Origin: Quillaja saponaria
Taxonomy: Eukaryota; Streptophyta; Magnoliopsida; Fabales; Quillajaceae
Reading direction: 5' to 3'
DNA: 64,000 nucleotides
Assembly: GCA_029379385.1 (NCBI GenBank)
Contig: CM055611.1
Span: 13,152,062-13,216,061 of the forward strand
Shown: positions 1-13,028 of the stretch, piece by piece
How positions within the stretch are numbered: position 1 is the stretch's first letter
Layout of the letters: the number at the start of each line of letters is the position of its first letter
Position numbers and translations under genes: made by a program
Notes under the pieces: generated by a model
Databases searched by the model: none
What the model saw: the letters and a program-made list of their open reading frames with translations, nothing else
What the model was told of the DNA's origin: nothing

Positions 1-1463
1 ACAATGTGCTAATAGATGGTATGTCGTGCATTTAAAGCAGTAAGGCACTAAGAAAAAGAATTGCAATTAGAAACAACAAAGATGCTTAAAATAGATTTTA
101 TAAGGAAGTTTTTATATGAATATGGTTTTTCTTTTTAATCTCTGCATTCTGCAGTTCCTTGAGTAGATTCTTTGATATTTTGGTTTTGTATGGTTTGAAA
201 GGGGTTTGAGTTTATTTAAGCATATTTTTTAATGAGTGTGCTAATGCTTTACAGAGAGTTATTTGTTTTAGATTTTTGTCCTGCGCATTATTGTATTTTG
301 AGAACATTGATGTATATGGTTAGGAGAAAAAAGTTACCAGTGATGTACAACAAAAATATGTAGATTAGATTTTGCTGTAAAATATATATATATTATAAAC
401 TAGGCAAAATTTTAGAACAATCTTCTTTTACACCTTCCAGTATTTTTGAAGATGTGTACAACATATTGAAATACATTGATTGGCTATTCAAAAAATTTGA
501 ATTTTAAAGATACAAAAGAATTTCAATTGAGTTATTCAAGAAGATAAAAAGGGATCCCGTGATGTACAACAAAAATATGTAGATTAGATTTCTAGAAATT
601 AGAGGGTCTTTTCATCTTATTAATAAACATGCTAATTTTGTAGTAAAAAGAAATATTTTAAACTGGCATAATTTTAGATCAGTCGTCTTTTACACCTCTC
701 AGTATGTTTGAAAATGTTTTTAACATGTTAAAATACATTGATTGGCTATTCAAAAATTTGAATTTTAAAGATAAAAAAGAATTTGAATTGAGTTATTCAA
801 TAACATAGAAAGAAATTTACTCCCAATGTTAAATGCAAGAAACATGGTAAGAAATATGAAAGTTAATAGCGTGAGTAAGCAAGATTGCTAATGGCTAAAG
901 AGTTTTGTGCTTCAGAATTTATCATAGGGGAAGGGACCAAAAAAAAAAAAAATAAATAAAATTGAAGGACAAGGATGTTCTCTAGAATTTTTGGTTATAA
1001 TTATTTACTGCAGTGACAACCATGGAAAAGTCACTTTATAGTTTATCCTCTGAAATCTGAATTCAATGAGTTGAAATGATGTAGTTGCCCTCTTTAATTA
1101 TAATTGTGAGCTTAGTAGCAGTGTTGTATTTTTTTTCATAGAGAAATCTACATAAATTTGTTGCTAAGTAAGAGTTTGATAATCACCTAATTGAAGAACT
1201 AAAATGCCATATACAAATGTAATTTCATATTTTCATTAGTGATAAATGAATTAATAAACCACCTATGTAACCAATAAAGAAAAGTAAACCACCTAACAAT
1301 TTACTTCCAGGCTTCTAGCCACAAAAATTGTTTTTACTACCATTTATTATTTATTTTTTGTTATAGCTTAGTAAAATTTCTCTCTGGACATGGTAATCAA
1401 AAACTACATATGCTGCCTAGCCAAATCCACCAATTGCGAAAACTCATTTAGTATTTGTCATTA
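1..1463. other. Non-coding AT-rich stretch
   Basis: No open frame with recognisable protein features is present on either strand. The stretch is AT-rich with A-runs. It ends at the TTA target-site duplication (1461-1463) of the CACTA element. The only structure I see is the imperfect duplication at 340-804. Confidence 0.6.
340..804. repeat. Imperfect tandem duplication, about 200-245 bp units
   Basis: A segment starting GTGATGTACAACAAAAATAT at about 340 recurs at about 559. A second matching block, containing ATTGATTGGCTATTCAAAAA, lies near 476-545 and again near 736-804. The offset grows from 219 to 261 bp between the two blocks, so the second unit carries roughly 42 extra bases. No terminal repeats or target-site duplications are visible, so this is a local duplication rather than a demonstrated transposon. 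Confidence 0.75.
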
Positions 1464-4400
1464 CACTACAAGAAAATAACTTATTTGCGACAGTACAGAC
1501 CCGTCACAAATAAACCCATTGTAGATGTCATCTTCTACTACTATACTTGTATGTTAGCAATGACCCAATTTAAAGAAACAAATTTGAATTATTTGCGATA
1601 GGATTATAACTTATTTGCTACTGGTGTACACCATAGCAAATAAGACAATTGCAAATATTTTTCCTAAGATGACCCTTTTACATGGGTGACGACTCACAAC
1701 TGTAGCAATAGTAAAAATTAAGAAAATAAATCTAACATTTATTCGCTTTCTCAGTTTGCATTCTATTCTTCTTTCTCATTTTGGGTTCTCTACCTTTTCC
1801 TCTCCCTCCCTCACCGACATCATCTTACATCTCACATCTGCTGCAAGCCACCATGTATCGGTGGTGGCTCTCTAACCCTCCCTCCCTCTCAGTAATAGAA
1901 GCTCTTTAACTGACTGAGGCTCCACAAGAAAAGCTTAGAGACGATTTTATGAAAGGAGATTGGGATCCTAAAATTGCCTCACCCGATCTCGTTTTCTTAT
2001 AAAGGTGAAAGCACTTTTTCTTGAATTCAGATTTGGGTACTTTTCTACCTTTCTCTTCTCAGTCTTCTTAAATTTTGATTACATGGAGAGTTTAGGGGAG
2101 TTTTCATAGCTTCTCTTACTGGATCAAACTGTGTGGCTTTCAAATCCACTGAAATTTCAAGTATCAGTAATAGGAAAGTGGATCAGTTTTGATAATGGTT
2201 TCCTGCATGTGGAGTCGAATCGAGTCAGCTCCATTCTTGTTTTGGTCTTCAGTGCAAACCAAATAGTTCATTTGGACTTGTATGTAGATCCTTGTATTGC
2301 GTTGGACTTCTTTTCTTATTTTTCGCACCTTACACGTTGTGAATTTTCACTATTCACAGTAGCTGAAAGCTAGAAGAGTATTAAAATATTGTTGAGCAAA
2401 CACTGACTTATTACCCATATTTAAATCCAAAAGGAAAAAAAAAATCCCTAGTTATTCCGTGATGAAAAATTTGAATTTAGGATATGGCAAGCAAATTCTT
2501 ATTTTTTTGTGGGTGTTTTTTCATAAATTCTATTTTTTTTTTAATATTTCATAGTATATGAAGAAGATTGGACACTATTAGTAATAATCAAGTTTGTAAA
2601 GCATCTATTTTTTTTATTTTTTTATTTTTATGACAGTCAGAATAGTAGCATTGGTATATCTTTGATGTTCTTCTAACATGGGTGTTTCTGATTGATTTTT
2701 GCTACACGGGCTAGATGATTGTTTATCAGACCACTAAGAAGAGAGCTAGCTGGCCTAACTGTCCTATTACCAGGGATAAACTCTCATTGTCATTATCATC
2801 TTAAATTTTTTGGGTTTGTATCAATTTTGTTTTATTGCATTTTAGAATGATAATAAAATATCCATTGGTATTTTACCTTTTTGGTGTGACAAATACTGGT
2901 TTGTCTTTAGAGATTGATTGGAGATATATGATAATTTTATTGCATTAAACATTTAATTCACCACTTCTAGGTTTACTTGGGTTAGATTGCCCATTTCAAT
3001 CATTAGTTCATTTAAATGGTTAGGTTGTCTATTTTTGTTGCTATGTTAATTACTTGACTTGTAAAAGTTGACCATCTAACTATTTGTGGCTCATTTGAAC
3101 ATAACTAATCTATGGTGGAGCGAGTTGATGCTTTATGCTTTTAGATGTTTATAATATAAGCAAACATGTGAAGAAAATGTTTATAAGTGCTATCACTTTT
3201 TTTCTTATCATTTTAATTAATTCTATGAATTATGTTGTCATTTAAAACTTCTAGATTATTGGAAGATGTAGAAAAAATGACGAAGGTGTTAACTGCTGGA
3301 TTGGTAATTTTTTATTTATTTATTTTTAAGCATGCAACTGCTATCATTCAATATTTAATTGGATAACAGAGTTTAGAATATTTTTCTATGCATTTGAAGA
3401 CGTATCTAATCAAATGTTTTATAACTTAGCATGAGTAGTAGTTCACACTATTTTACTTAGTATTTTAACTGAATAGAGTTCGCTCAATCTTGTGTATTTT
3501 ATCCATGTGATTAATGGTCTTAGGAAAAAAAAAATCTGCATTATGATATTTTCTTTTGATTTTCCTTCTGGTATATCTGGTAGCTTACATGCTCCAAAAG
3601 CAGACTTCATGGTGTACCTCTACTTGCCATTTGATGGATTGTTTCAGGTACTTCAAAATTTCGAAAGTAACTAAAATGAAGTAGTTGTTTTACTTTTTTG
3701 AGGATTGATTTTTCTGTTTTTTAAATTTTGTAGGCTGAAAGATATATTGCAGATATAATGTAAAAGTTTAGACAGCTTAAGGGAGGTAAGGTTGTTTAAT
3801 TATCTATATCAGTCCTTTCTACTTAATAAGATTGCAAACCACATTAACTTGCATTGACATAGTATTTGCCAATATTTGTTATAGCATAAAATCTAATATG
3901 TTCGACAATATGATATAATGTAGAAGTCTTGTTGCTTTACCTCAAAAGATAAATGATGGCTTAACTGTAGTAAAGGTTTGAACAGGGGATTGGTTTGTTC
4001 ACTGTCATACTATGGCTTCTGATTTCTTCTGGTTTGTTTTGTCAATAACCCTGGAAATAGCCATGGGTTTCGTGTGGGCAAAGCATAGTCTAGAAAAGTT
4101 CCATATATGTCAACCTTCGATACATGCTTGCATTACATTAAGATGTTTAATAACTTAGCATGAGTAGCAGTTCACATTATTCTACTTTGAATTAACTAGA
4201 AAGAGTGTTCTCTCAATCAGATTTTTTTTTCTTTTGTTGCAGGATTATTTTTGGAATAACAATTGCTCTTCCTATTACACCAACTCACTACATCTTGCTG
4301 GAACCTTAAAAGCATTGAAGATATTTTAGTATAGAATTGAATTGATTTTGTGTAATTTGTTTTATTTGTTGACAAATAAAAATCTGATGTATATAGTTAC

Positions 4401-4805
4401 TTTCTTATATTTTTAAAGAACCCCATTTAAATTATGTGATTTTCATCACAAAAAATAAAAAAATCAATTTTTTTTAATTATAAAAAATGCATCATTATCT
4501 GTGACGGGCAACTTGTTGTAGTTACTCTAAGACCCATCTCGGATAATCTTTGGCACCATGCTGCACAGCTACCCCAAGTTATCTGCCACGGATATTTTCC
4601 CATCAAAAATAGTGATTTTCCCGTCATGGATGAGTTTATCTGCGACAGTTGTTTTTATCGTTGTAGGAACTAGTTATTAGTGACATCATTTTGTTTGACA
4701 AGTTTATCTGCAACGGGAAACTTGTAGTAGATATATTTATGACGGGTTTTTATGATATCTGTGACAGTATTTGCCCATCACTAAATAACTGCTTTTCTTT
4801 TAGTG
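1464..4805. mobile_element. Non-autonomous CACTA (En/Spm-like) DNA transposon
   Basis: The left end reads CACTACAAGAAAATAAC and the right end, read in reverse complement, CACTAAAAGAAAAGCAG; both match CACTA superfamily termini. The flanking trinucleotides are identical (TTA at 1461-1463 and 4806-4808), the 3-bp duplication typical of the superfamily. Inside each end are many short subterminal motifs around TTTGCGAC, GTGACGGG and TCTGCGAC, which in this superfamily bind the transposase. The 3.3-kb interior has no TNPD- or TNPA-like ORF, so the element cannot mobilise itself. The middle (about 1740-3800) has a pyrimidine-rich leader-like tract and short open stretches next to GT/AG-like sites, which could be captured host sequence; I do not recognise the source. 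Confidence 0.9.
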
Positions 4806-7800
4806 TTATTCTTTTTGCTAAAGCATATTAGTTTTTAGTACATAGATATTCCTTGAAAGCTTTTTTACTGATCCATGTATAGTTCAATTTGAATCGATTT
4901 GAGATAGAACGATATACAGGATAAGAGCGAGAGACTTTCAGACTTCTTTCCATTTTTTTTATCATGTTCATTTAGTTATTATTCCCTAATTACTATATGA
5001 ATGCTTCCAACTTGCTTTTGTACTGTGCTCATGCTATGGATCTTTAAAGTAACAAATTCACAGGCATATTCCTCCTCAAATTGGATGGTTGCAACATCTT
5101 GAGATACTGTGTTATATAATTAGTCAATTAGAGTTAAATCTTGATTTTGATTTCTATATTAAGTATTCTTTGAATACTTTGCTAGTTCTGTAATAATTTG
5201 GTGTATGCTTAAATTGTTGAGCAATTAAATTTCTTCCACTACAACTGGATGTTTATTTTATACATCTTTGGGAACTAACATATCTTACAGTCTCGTACTT
5301 CTCTTCTATATGACTATCACAATCAATAACAAAATTTGTTGTTTTGTAATCTTTTTTCTCTTATTTAAAAGAAAAAAAAAAAAAAAAGTGGGTATGAGAT
5401 TTTCAGCAAGTTCACTAAAAGAGCAAGAAAGTTACAACTTACTGTGAAATTGAAAGGCAGAATATGCATAAGAATCTAGATGAGCATCTTCTCTTTTATC
5501 AAAGGATAAGGGTAATTTTTTTCTATTCTGCTTCGGCATAAATAATATAAACTGCAAAAGCAGTGAATCGTTTTTTCTTCCCTTTTATATTATTGAGTTG
5601 TTGATATAGGTACACGCAAAGAAACTGCATATATTGTGCATATTGCATATATAGTTATCTTATAGCTGGTGCCATAGGGTTAATATTGTGTGAAATAGTT
5701 CTAGGACTCATTTTCATGAAAATGGAAGAGGTTTTAGTTAATATTTAATTATGATTTTTTTGGATCACTGGTGAAAATCATCTCTTAATAACTATATAAA
5801 CCTATAAGACACAATCTTATTGGGAAGATGCCCACCACAGTCAATCAAATATTTTTATACATTAAAAAAAAAAAAAATACTTAATCTAGTTTTTTTTTTT
5901 TATAGTATATTTTCATGTGTTCTTTAAGCAAATAGTCTTTATTAATTAATTATTTTATTTCTATTAGAAACGGAATGATTAATGAACCTTGGACTCTTCT
6001 ACTTTCCAAATCTTAAAGGACGGCTTTGCTAACAATCTAAATATTGATTCTATCGCTCTTCCAAATTTTTGTTTGTATAAAAGAGTAGTAACTTTCCAGT
6101 GTTCTTTAAGCAAATAGTCTTTATTAATTAATTATGTTTGCTATTTGACTATTTCTATTGAGCTTTAGAATAGAAACAGAATGATTAATGAACCTTGGAC
6201 TCTTCTACTTTCCAAATCTTAAAAAGACGACTTTCCTAACAACAATCTAAATATTGATTCTGTTGTGCATCTGAATTTTAGTTTGTATAGAAGAGTAGTA
6301 ACTTTTCATCCACTGAGAGATATTATACATTATTCTTTCTGCATATGACATTAATAACTATTCAATTTTAGGATGACAACTGAATTGTATGAATCTACTT
6401 TATGTAAATGTTGAAAACACTACTTTGTGAACAAATTTACTAGCTATTAACTCTATTGCGCTTCCCAATTTTAGTTTGTAAAAGTGAGTAGTAGCTTTTC
6501 ATCTACTAGGAGATAATTTACATGCTTTCTTCAGGTGATGGGATATTTCCTGTAATATAGTTTCTGCATGGCACATTAATATCTATGTCAATTTTAATTT
6601 GACATGACTGAATTGTATGAGTCTATTTTATGTAAACAATATATGGCATGTCTTAATGTATTAGATTCACAGATAAATAACTTATTTAAAATGTAACTTT
6701 TTGGCAATGAAAGGTACTTCCATCAACAACTTAATCCTTAAGTAATTCCAATTTATTGACATTGTTTACACTTTACACTTATAGGGGTGTTGGAGTTGTA
6801 AGAATTAATATTTGTTTCGTTTACACATATAGCTAATTAAGTTATACAAATCTAGCTACTCTTCGTGTGTGTTTAGAAATTAATTGTCAATAATTCAGGT
6901 AGATGTATTTTTCAATTCTTGCATGTCATGTAAAACATTCAACTATCAATTTCGGGTGGCTATGTTACATCCATACCTAGAAGTTTACCTTTTCTGTTTT
7001 CATCTAAAGAATGCTCTATTGTTATCAAAGTACTGGAATATGTATTGATTATTACTTTTGCTTAAGTTGTTTGTTAGAAGTATTGTTTTGAGTTTATTGT
7101 TGTTGTCAAGTTCTGGATCTTTTGTCAGTGGGTCCTTATGAATTCTTAGTTTGTCCTCAAGTAAGAATTCAATCTTGGAAGAGGTAGGTTATAGATATAA
7201 GACTCTAAATGCCTGTGATAATTATGTTATTTCACAGTAGAGAGTTTTCTTCCTTTATATCCCCTCCCATTTAATTTTTCTCACTCAAATATATATTATA
7301 GATTTCTTGTTGCATGAGTTTTTAGACATATTATAATCCAGTTTTTATGAATTTCCTATTTTATTATTTGCTTAGAATTTTAAAGTATGTCTGAAGCACT
7401 GAAGCATAAGCTTTATAACCAACAGTGATGGAAGACAACCAAAAGTGTTGTCAAAGGTGGAAGTGAATGTGTTAGAAAATTTAGAACATATTGCTAACAA
7501 CTGAAGTTGAGCCTTAAAATGTATCTAAAACACTTGCTGCACTCCTTACCTTTAAGAATATTATACTTATTCTGGCGAATATGTAGAAAAATAATGAATG
7601 AGATTTATTATATTTTCTTTGTTGATATCAATTAATTGAAATTACACGCAATTTAATTGTGTTGTTTGATAGTTGTCGATGACAAGATAACAATATAAAC
7701 TTGAAAAAATTCAAACAAATGAATAATTTTCAAGCATCCCATGTTGTTAGGCACATGTTATTCCCTTCGTATTCATATAAGCTTAAAAATCACAAAGTTG

Positions 7801-8987
7801 ACATAAATGAAGTGCTAAGTGTCTTGTCAAGATACACACAAAGTCAAATTCGAACCAAGAAAAAACTAATGAAATCGAAATGGAATGTTAAAAATAAGAA
7901 TGTTTTGATTACTCACCTTGTTTTCATTGTATACCACCTAGATGTCAAAACCGTACGAGACCAAAAAAGAACAATATGGGTTGACATTGAAAAAAAGTAA
8001 TCTTGTTATTGTCTTCCAATTGAGTAATAAAAAAATAAAATTAAATAAACAAAAAAAAACAAAATGAAAAAAAACAAGGGAGACCCTAAGATAGGAAGAA
8101 ACAATTAGGATTTTCATGTGAAGTTTTTTCAAAATCCAAGCAGGAAATTGAGGTTTTGGAAGCCAACAATTTTGTTGATCATTGTGGAATATTTCAACCA
8201 TCATGAAAGAAAGAGAAAAAATTGAAAGGGAAAGGAATTTGAGAGTTAGCATAATAAGGAGAGAGAGAGATAACAAAGTTAGTCTCCCTGTAAACCTATC
8301 ACATAATTAGATGAGATGGACTCATTAATACATGTGTCTTATTTTGAATGGCAATAGTACTGTATTTGGGTACTACAGTAATAGTAAGAAATTTTTCCCT
8401 AGAGGAGAATGAAGGTAAGAAAAGTAAGCAAGTAAGGAGAAAAACCTATGTAGAGTCACTTCACCATTAAACTCTAGGAATAAGCCAATTAATGTATGCC
8501 ACGTAATAAATGAAGCCATGTCATCAGTCCATTTAAATATTAAATTTCAGGCCAACTTAACCCTGATTACTAACCTATCCTACCCGCAATTATTTCCACA
8601 CTATTCCCTGCATCTTTCAATGCATCCCACAAGTCAAACTCTCATCTCAATCCATGGATATGACGAAAACAAAATAAGCATTCCCTTTAATTATCGTATC
8701 AGTGAGCCAAAAAAGATCATTTCTTGATTAGCCTTTTATTTGTGAATGAAATAAATAAGCCACTAATTAGATTTATTTATTACTTTCAAGGTCTATAGAT
8801 GGTACAATGTAGTAAAACTAGGTGTATTAAGTTGTTCTCCTTCATTATTCCAACAATATTTGATATTATATATAGAATTCATGATCATAAGACAATAACA
8901 ACAACACCATCCTTCCATATTTCTCCAATCAGTTTGTCTCTTCCACCTTAGTTTATGATGAAATAAAAATTCCAAGCGAAAAGTTAG
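4806..8987. other. Non-coding stretch with duplications
   Basis: About 4.2 kb without a convincing gene. Short open frames at 7701-8000 (plus, lysine-rich) and 8518-8727 (plus) have no recognisable motif, no codon regularity and no neighbouring exons, so they are not called. The tandem duplications at 5917-6640 are the only clear structure. The right edge is the GTTAG duplication (8983-8987) of the LTR element. Confidence 0.55.
5917..6640. repeat. Complex tandem duplications
   Basis: A unit beginning GTGTTCTTTAAGCAAATAGT at 5917 restarts at 6099, a period of 182 bp; both contain AATGAACCTTGGACTCTTCT. A third partial copy of the unit's end (AATTTTAGTTTGTA then GAGTAGTA) lies near 6467-6513. 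Another pair of related blocks, with ACTGAATTGTATGA, lies near 6351-6415 and 6571-6640. The pattern suggests successive unequal duplications. Confidence 0.75.
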
Positions 8988-9390
8988 TGTTAAAACCAGG
9001 AGTTGGCTAGCTAAGGTGTCCTTTCATGTGGCTGACCTACAAAAGTTCGCTGTCCTTTAGACCTATAAAAACTCTGATGCCAAAGTTAGTATTTGATCAG
9101 AGAATATAAGTAGGAAAGCTATAAAAAGAGTAAAGCTATAAAGGACAACTTGATTTATCTTTAGGATTTTAGCCTCGTTATATAGAATATTGTGACCAAT
9201 AGGATTGTGCCATGTGTCATATCATTAATCCAATAATTATGACAACAGTTATAGGTATAATGGGATATGATGACATCTATTACAACATTAATGAGATATT
9301 AATCATGGCAGTTATAGTTTGGATCAGTTTGTTATATCTTGTTCAACCATGTGTGATAATCTATTGGATTGGTACAATCCTGTATTATCA
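8988..9390 (-). repeat. LTR of LARD-like element (3' LTR)
   Basis: Starts TGTTAAAACC and ends TGTATTATCA on the plus strand, so it has TG...CA ends in both orientations. It is alignable along its full length with 16180-16585; a shared stretch is CATATCATTAA near 9219 and 16413. Confidence 0.8.
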
Positions 9391-9713
9391 CTAATCTCCC
9401 AAAAACGAGTTTAAGAGGCATAAGGACTTAAACTAGATGTTGTGGACCATATTCTTAGGTCCTGTCCCCTATTTGCGAGGGCCAATTTTATGCTAAATTT
9501 GTTCAAATTTTGGTACTATCACTGATATGATGCACTGTTGGTGTGATATTTCTATCACTGGTGTGATGTTTTTATCATTGGTGTTAACACTATGCTGCAC
9601 AAGTTGTAATCCACCTAATAACTTACCCCGCTTTACTCCACCTTATTACCCCCACAATTTTTAGAATGAACTTATAAGTTTAGGCTTGTTATAATAGCCA
9701 TTATGTCACACCC
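9391..9713. other. Internal region of LARD-like element, left part
   Basis: Contains the putative polypurine tract (9395-9400, read on minus as GGGAGA) beside the LTR, then non-coding sequence with short repeated phrases such as ATCACTGGTGTGATG. No open frame of note. Confidence 0.5.
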
Positions 9714-12700
9714 CTTATGGAGGCATGACTGGCTGGAGAAATGGTAACCAACCCTTTGTAACCCTGACTCAAATAAAAGAATGACCATGACTCTTGACTC
9801 ACAAATGAATAAAATCACGAAATTTTAAAGATAAAAGTTAACATTAAAAGTTGGTTGATTACAACAAATTACACTTACTGAAAATTTTGGCAGATGTCCC
9901 TTGCAATACAGAACATGCCTTAAAATCCAATCCTATAAACTCTTTTTATTACTCAACATAATACAAAGACCATAAGGAGCTCTACTCCGTTCACATTATC
10001 AACAAAACAAGTACTAGAATATTACATCATACCACATTTGACACCCACAGTGCTAATGTGACTGCAAACTTTTATCCTTGACTACAAGTATGAGATTTCG
10101 AGGCATACCTTGTCATCAAATCCTTAGCAAAAACCTCGCATTAGCGATTAACTTCTTTTGACGTCCTGCTACTAAAAATATAATCACAGGAAAGGGGTGA
10201 GTCCTACGGACTCAGTGAGTGAAAAATCGTACCCAAAGGGTACTAGCATCACACAACACAAGCATATAACATACATAATAACATTGCGTAACATTATTCA
10301 TATCTTAATTCACATTGCACGTATACACTGTAACGGTCATAAATTCACAATTTACATGATACACAAGATCATAAATTTTTCAGAGCAATGATATCAAACA
10401 AAACAACCAAAAGGCCAACGAGTGACCTAGCCCCGCACAACAGTATCATCCCCCTACCGGGCATTTAAGCGCCCGCACAACAAATTAATCTCCGTACACA
10501 ATCCATCCCACCGGGGCTGAGCACTCAATTTAAAAAAACATTTATCAGAATCAAAATCAGAATCAGAATTTTCTCATGATTTTAAATCAGGGTACTCTAG
10601 GTGCACCTGAAATTTTAATTTCGGAGATAAAAATCACTTTTCATAAAAATCTCACTTTGTTGGCCCTTATCAAACACAAACAATGTCAACACAGTAACTA
10701 ATATCAAGCAAACATTATTCAAGCAAATTACTGAAATACTTCACTAGCTTACTTTCCATGTGTCACGCATATTCAAATAAACATATAATCACACATACTA
10801 GTCTAGTCCCTAAAAGCAGCAATTAACCACTCACACTTGTGTTCATGCGTCTCATCAGGTTCACATTAGAATCCGGAACTGAAATTCATAATTCCAAATA
10901 CTTACTTAGTTCATAAACGTTATTGTTATACTCTTTTACGTACTAAACTTATATTTCAACTTATTTAGATTTATTTATGAAAATTTTCCTTTAAGTTATT
11001 ACATGTCAATTAATATGGATTAAACTTTAGGTGATAAGGTTAATAAAGAGGCCTTTTAAATATCTTGATAGAGCATATGATAGGAGAACCATTAGAAAAG
11101 AATAGAAAACATTTAGTGAGTTAAAAATGTTAAAGCTATCCAAACTTAAGGTTTGGACCAGTGTCCACTTTAACAGTCATAGTTTTCTCCATGAAACTCC
11201 GAATTCAATTTCGTAAAATTTATAAAATACTAGATACATGTATATTTATAATGGTATATCATTTGTAATTTTTGGATTTGTATATCAATATAGTTTATTA
11301 TTTGAAGTTGCATCAAATTCTGTAACATGCAGGATTTTTGGACAGTTTTGACCTGACTGTAGTTAATTAAACATAACTTTCCCTAGATAAAACGAAATCA
11401 GATTCTGTTTGTTGAGTTTATTAATAGACAAGTATATCTATCTTTATTATTTAGAAAATTTTCCTAAAATCTGTCATTAACCCACTCAATTTCTTACATG
11501 AACCAAAAACAGGGCACTGCAAATCCTGTCTGACCTAGACGGGGTCTAACAGCTATAACTCACAACGTATTTGGAACCAAGCTACGAAATTTTGCCAAAA
11601 ACATGTCAAGACTATAAGCTACACTTCATATTTTGTACTCTTAATTTAATTCAGCTCCGAAAGCACCTAAAACACATGATATTTCTAACCTACGAAATCT
11701 GGCCCTGCACCCCTTCAAAAACTATTTACTCTTATTTTTAATACTCTACCTCACAATTAAACATCATTTTCACATACTCATTACCCATTATCATTAAATC
11801 CTCACTCACCATATCAACCAACCACTATTTCCTCCTATTTATGAACTTTTATTCAAACTCAAATAATACTTGATCTCCAAAGAATTTGAAATAACCAAGT
11901 TTTATTCATTCCCTTACAACTAGTTTCATTTAGGCATTTTTTTTACAAACACCTTAAAGACATTAGTGTATGTATAAATATATATCTACATATCTCACAA
12001 GAATTAACTTAGCCACTTTAAAGACTTAAATTAAACGATACTCGTATCATCTTAATACCACTTCACCCTTTCAATCAAACTATTAACACTTCTAACTTAC
12101 TAATTTCTACTTTTAACTCATTCAAATTGAGTAACTAAACAAAAAATACCTTAGGATCTAGTGGCTGAAATTTACCCCTTAACAATTCATCAAATGGCTA
12201 CCATGTTGAAGAAACGTGAGGCCATAGCAGCTGCCTCCCTAGCAAGGACGTCACTTGCTGCCAATCCCTCTCAACAAGTCATTTGACTACTCAAGCAAGG
12301 TTCACGGCTGGAGGTGAGAAGGTCCGCAACTTGCTGGCTCTGTACAGAAACTTGGCTATTCACAAATTATTCTTTTTGGTCAAGATAAACAGCTAGCAAA
12401 AGAGGAGGAACCAAACTGGTAAAGGCTTACCAACAGGGCAGTGACAAAACTGCCTTTACCCACCACCAACGAAGCTGAATTCTAGCTTCCAGCTTCTACA
12501 AAACAGTGCTCTTATGGTAAGCAGAGGAAAAGGAAAGGAAATACTGTACAAAGCACCTCAACTTGACTTCCAATGGTAAGGTTATATAGCTACACATCAA
12601 TGAGGCACACTAGAAAGCAGGGCATGGTAAGGAGGAAGGAAATAAGAAGAAAGAAAAGGGAGAAAGGCGGTGCCAATTGTAAGGAAAGAAGGTCGGTGAA

Positions 12701-13028
12701 AGAAAAGAAAGCTATCCCAAGGAAGAATGGAGAAGTCTCTCAGAATTTCCTTCCTCTCTTATTGCTTTAATTAAGTATTTATTTGATTTATCAATGAAAT
12801 TTACGAAATTGAATTCTAATATTTTTTTTTTTTTGGTTGTTGTTTGCTATACAATATCAAATTGCACCCACAAATTTAAAACATACACTAAATTATCGAA
12901 TTATAACAAATTCTCCTACATTATTATTTAATTAATTTGTTTACAGTATTTATAATTTTATAACTAGAATTTACACCTTATATCTAATGCTCAGAATTTT
13001 ACAACATCAGGTTTTGAAGGTCATAACA
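9714..13028 (+). mobile_element. Solo LTR, copy 1 of a large-LTR family
   Basis: Begins TGTCACACCCCTTATGGAGG and ends GAAGGTCATAACA. It is similar over most of its length to 54977-58441 in the same orientation, and its first ~1.2 kb matches the reverse complement of 27925-29111. Diagnostic shared phrases are CCCAAAGGGTACTAGCATC and ATCCATCCCACCGGGGCTGA. No second terminal repeat or internal coding sequence is present, which fits a solo LTR left by recombination between two LTRs. The flanks (CATTA left, AGTTA right) no longer match well. It lies inside the LARD-like element, so it is younger than that element. The purine-rich end (about 12600-12740) gives a spurious basic ORF. Confidence 0.75.

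Noticed and set aside
7701..8000. 99-residue plus-strand open frame
   Set aside because: Lysine-rich, no domain or homologous pattern I recognise, overlaps an equally long minus-strand frame, and no splice-linked neighbours.
12573..12770. Basic 65-residue frame in solo LTR copy 1
   Set aside because: Made by a purine-rich tract (AAGAAAG-type). The homologous copy at 57840-58080 has the same composition but no matching frame.
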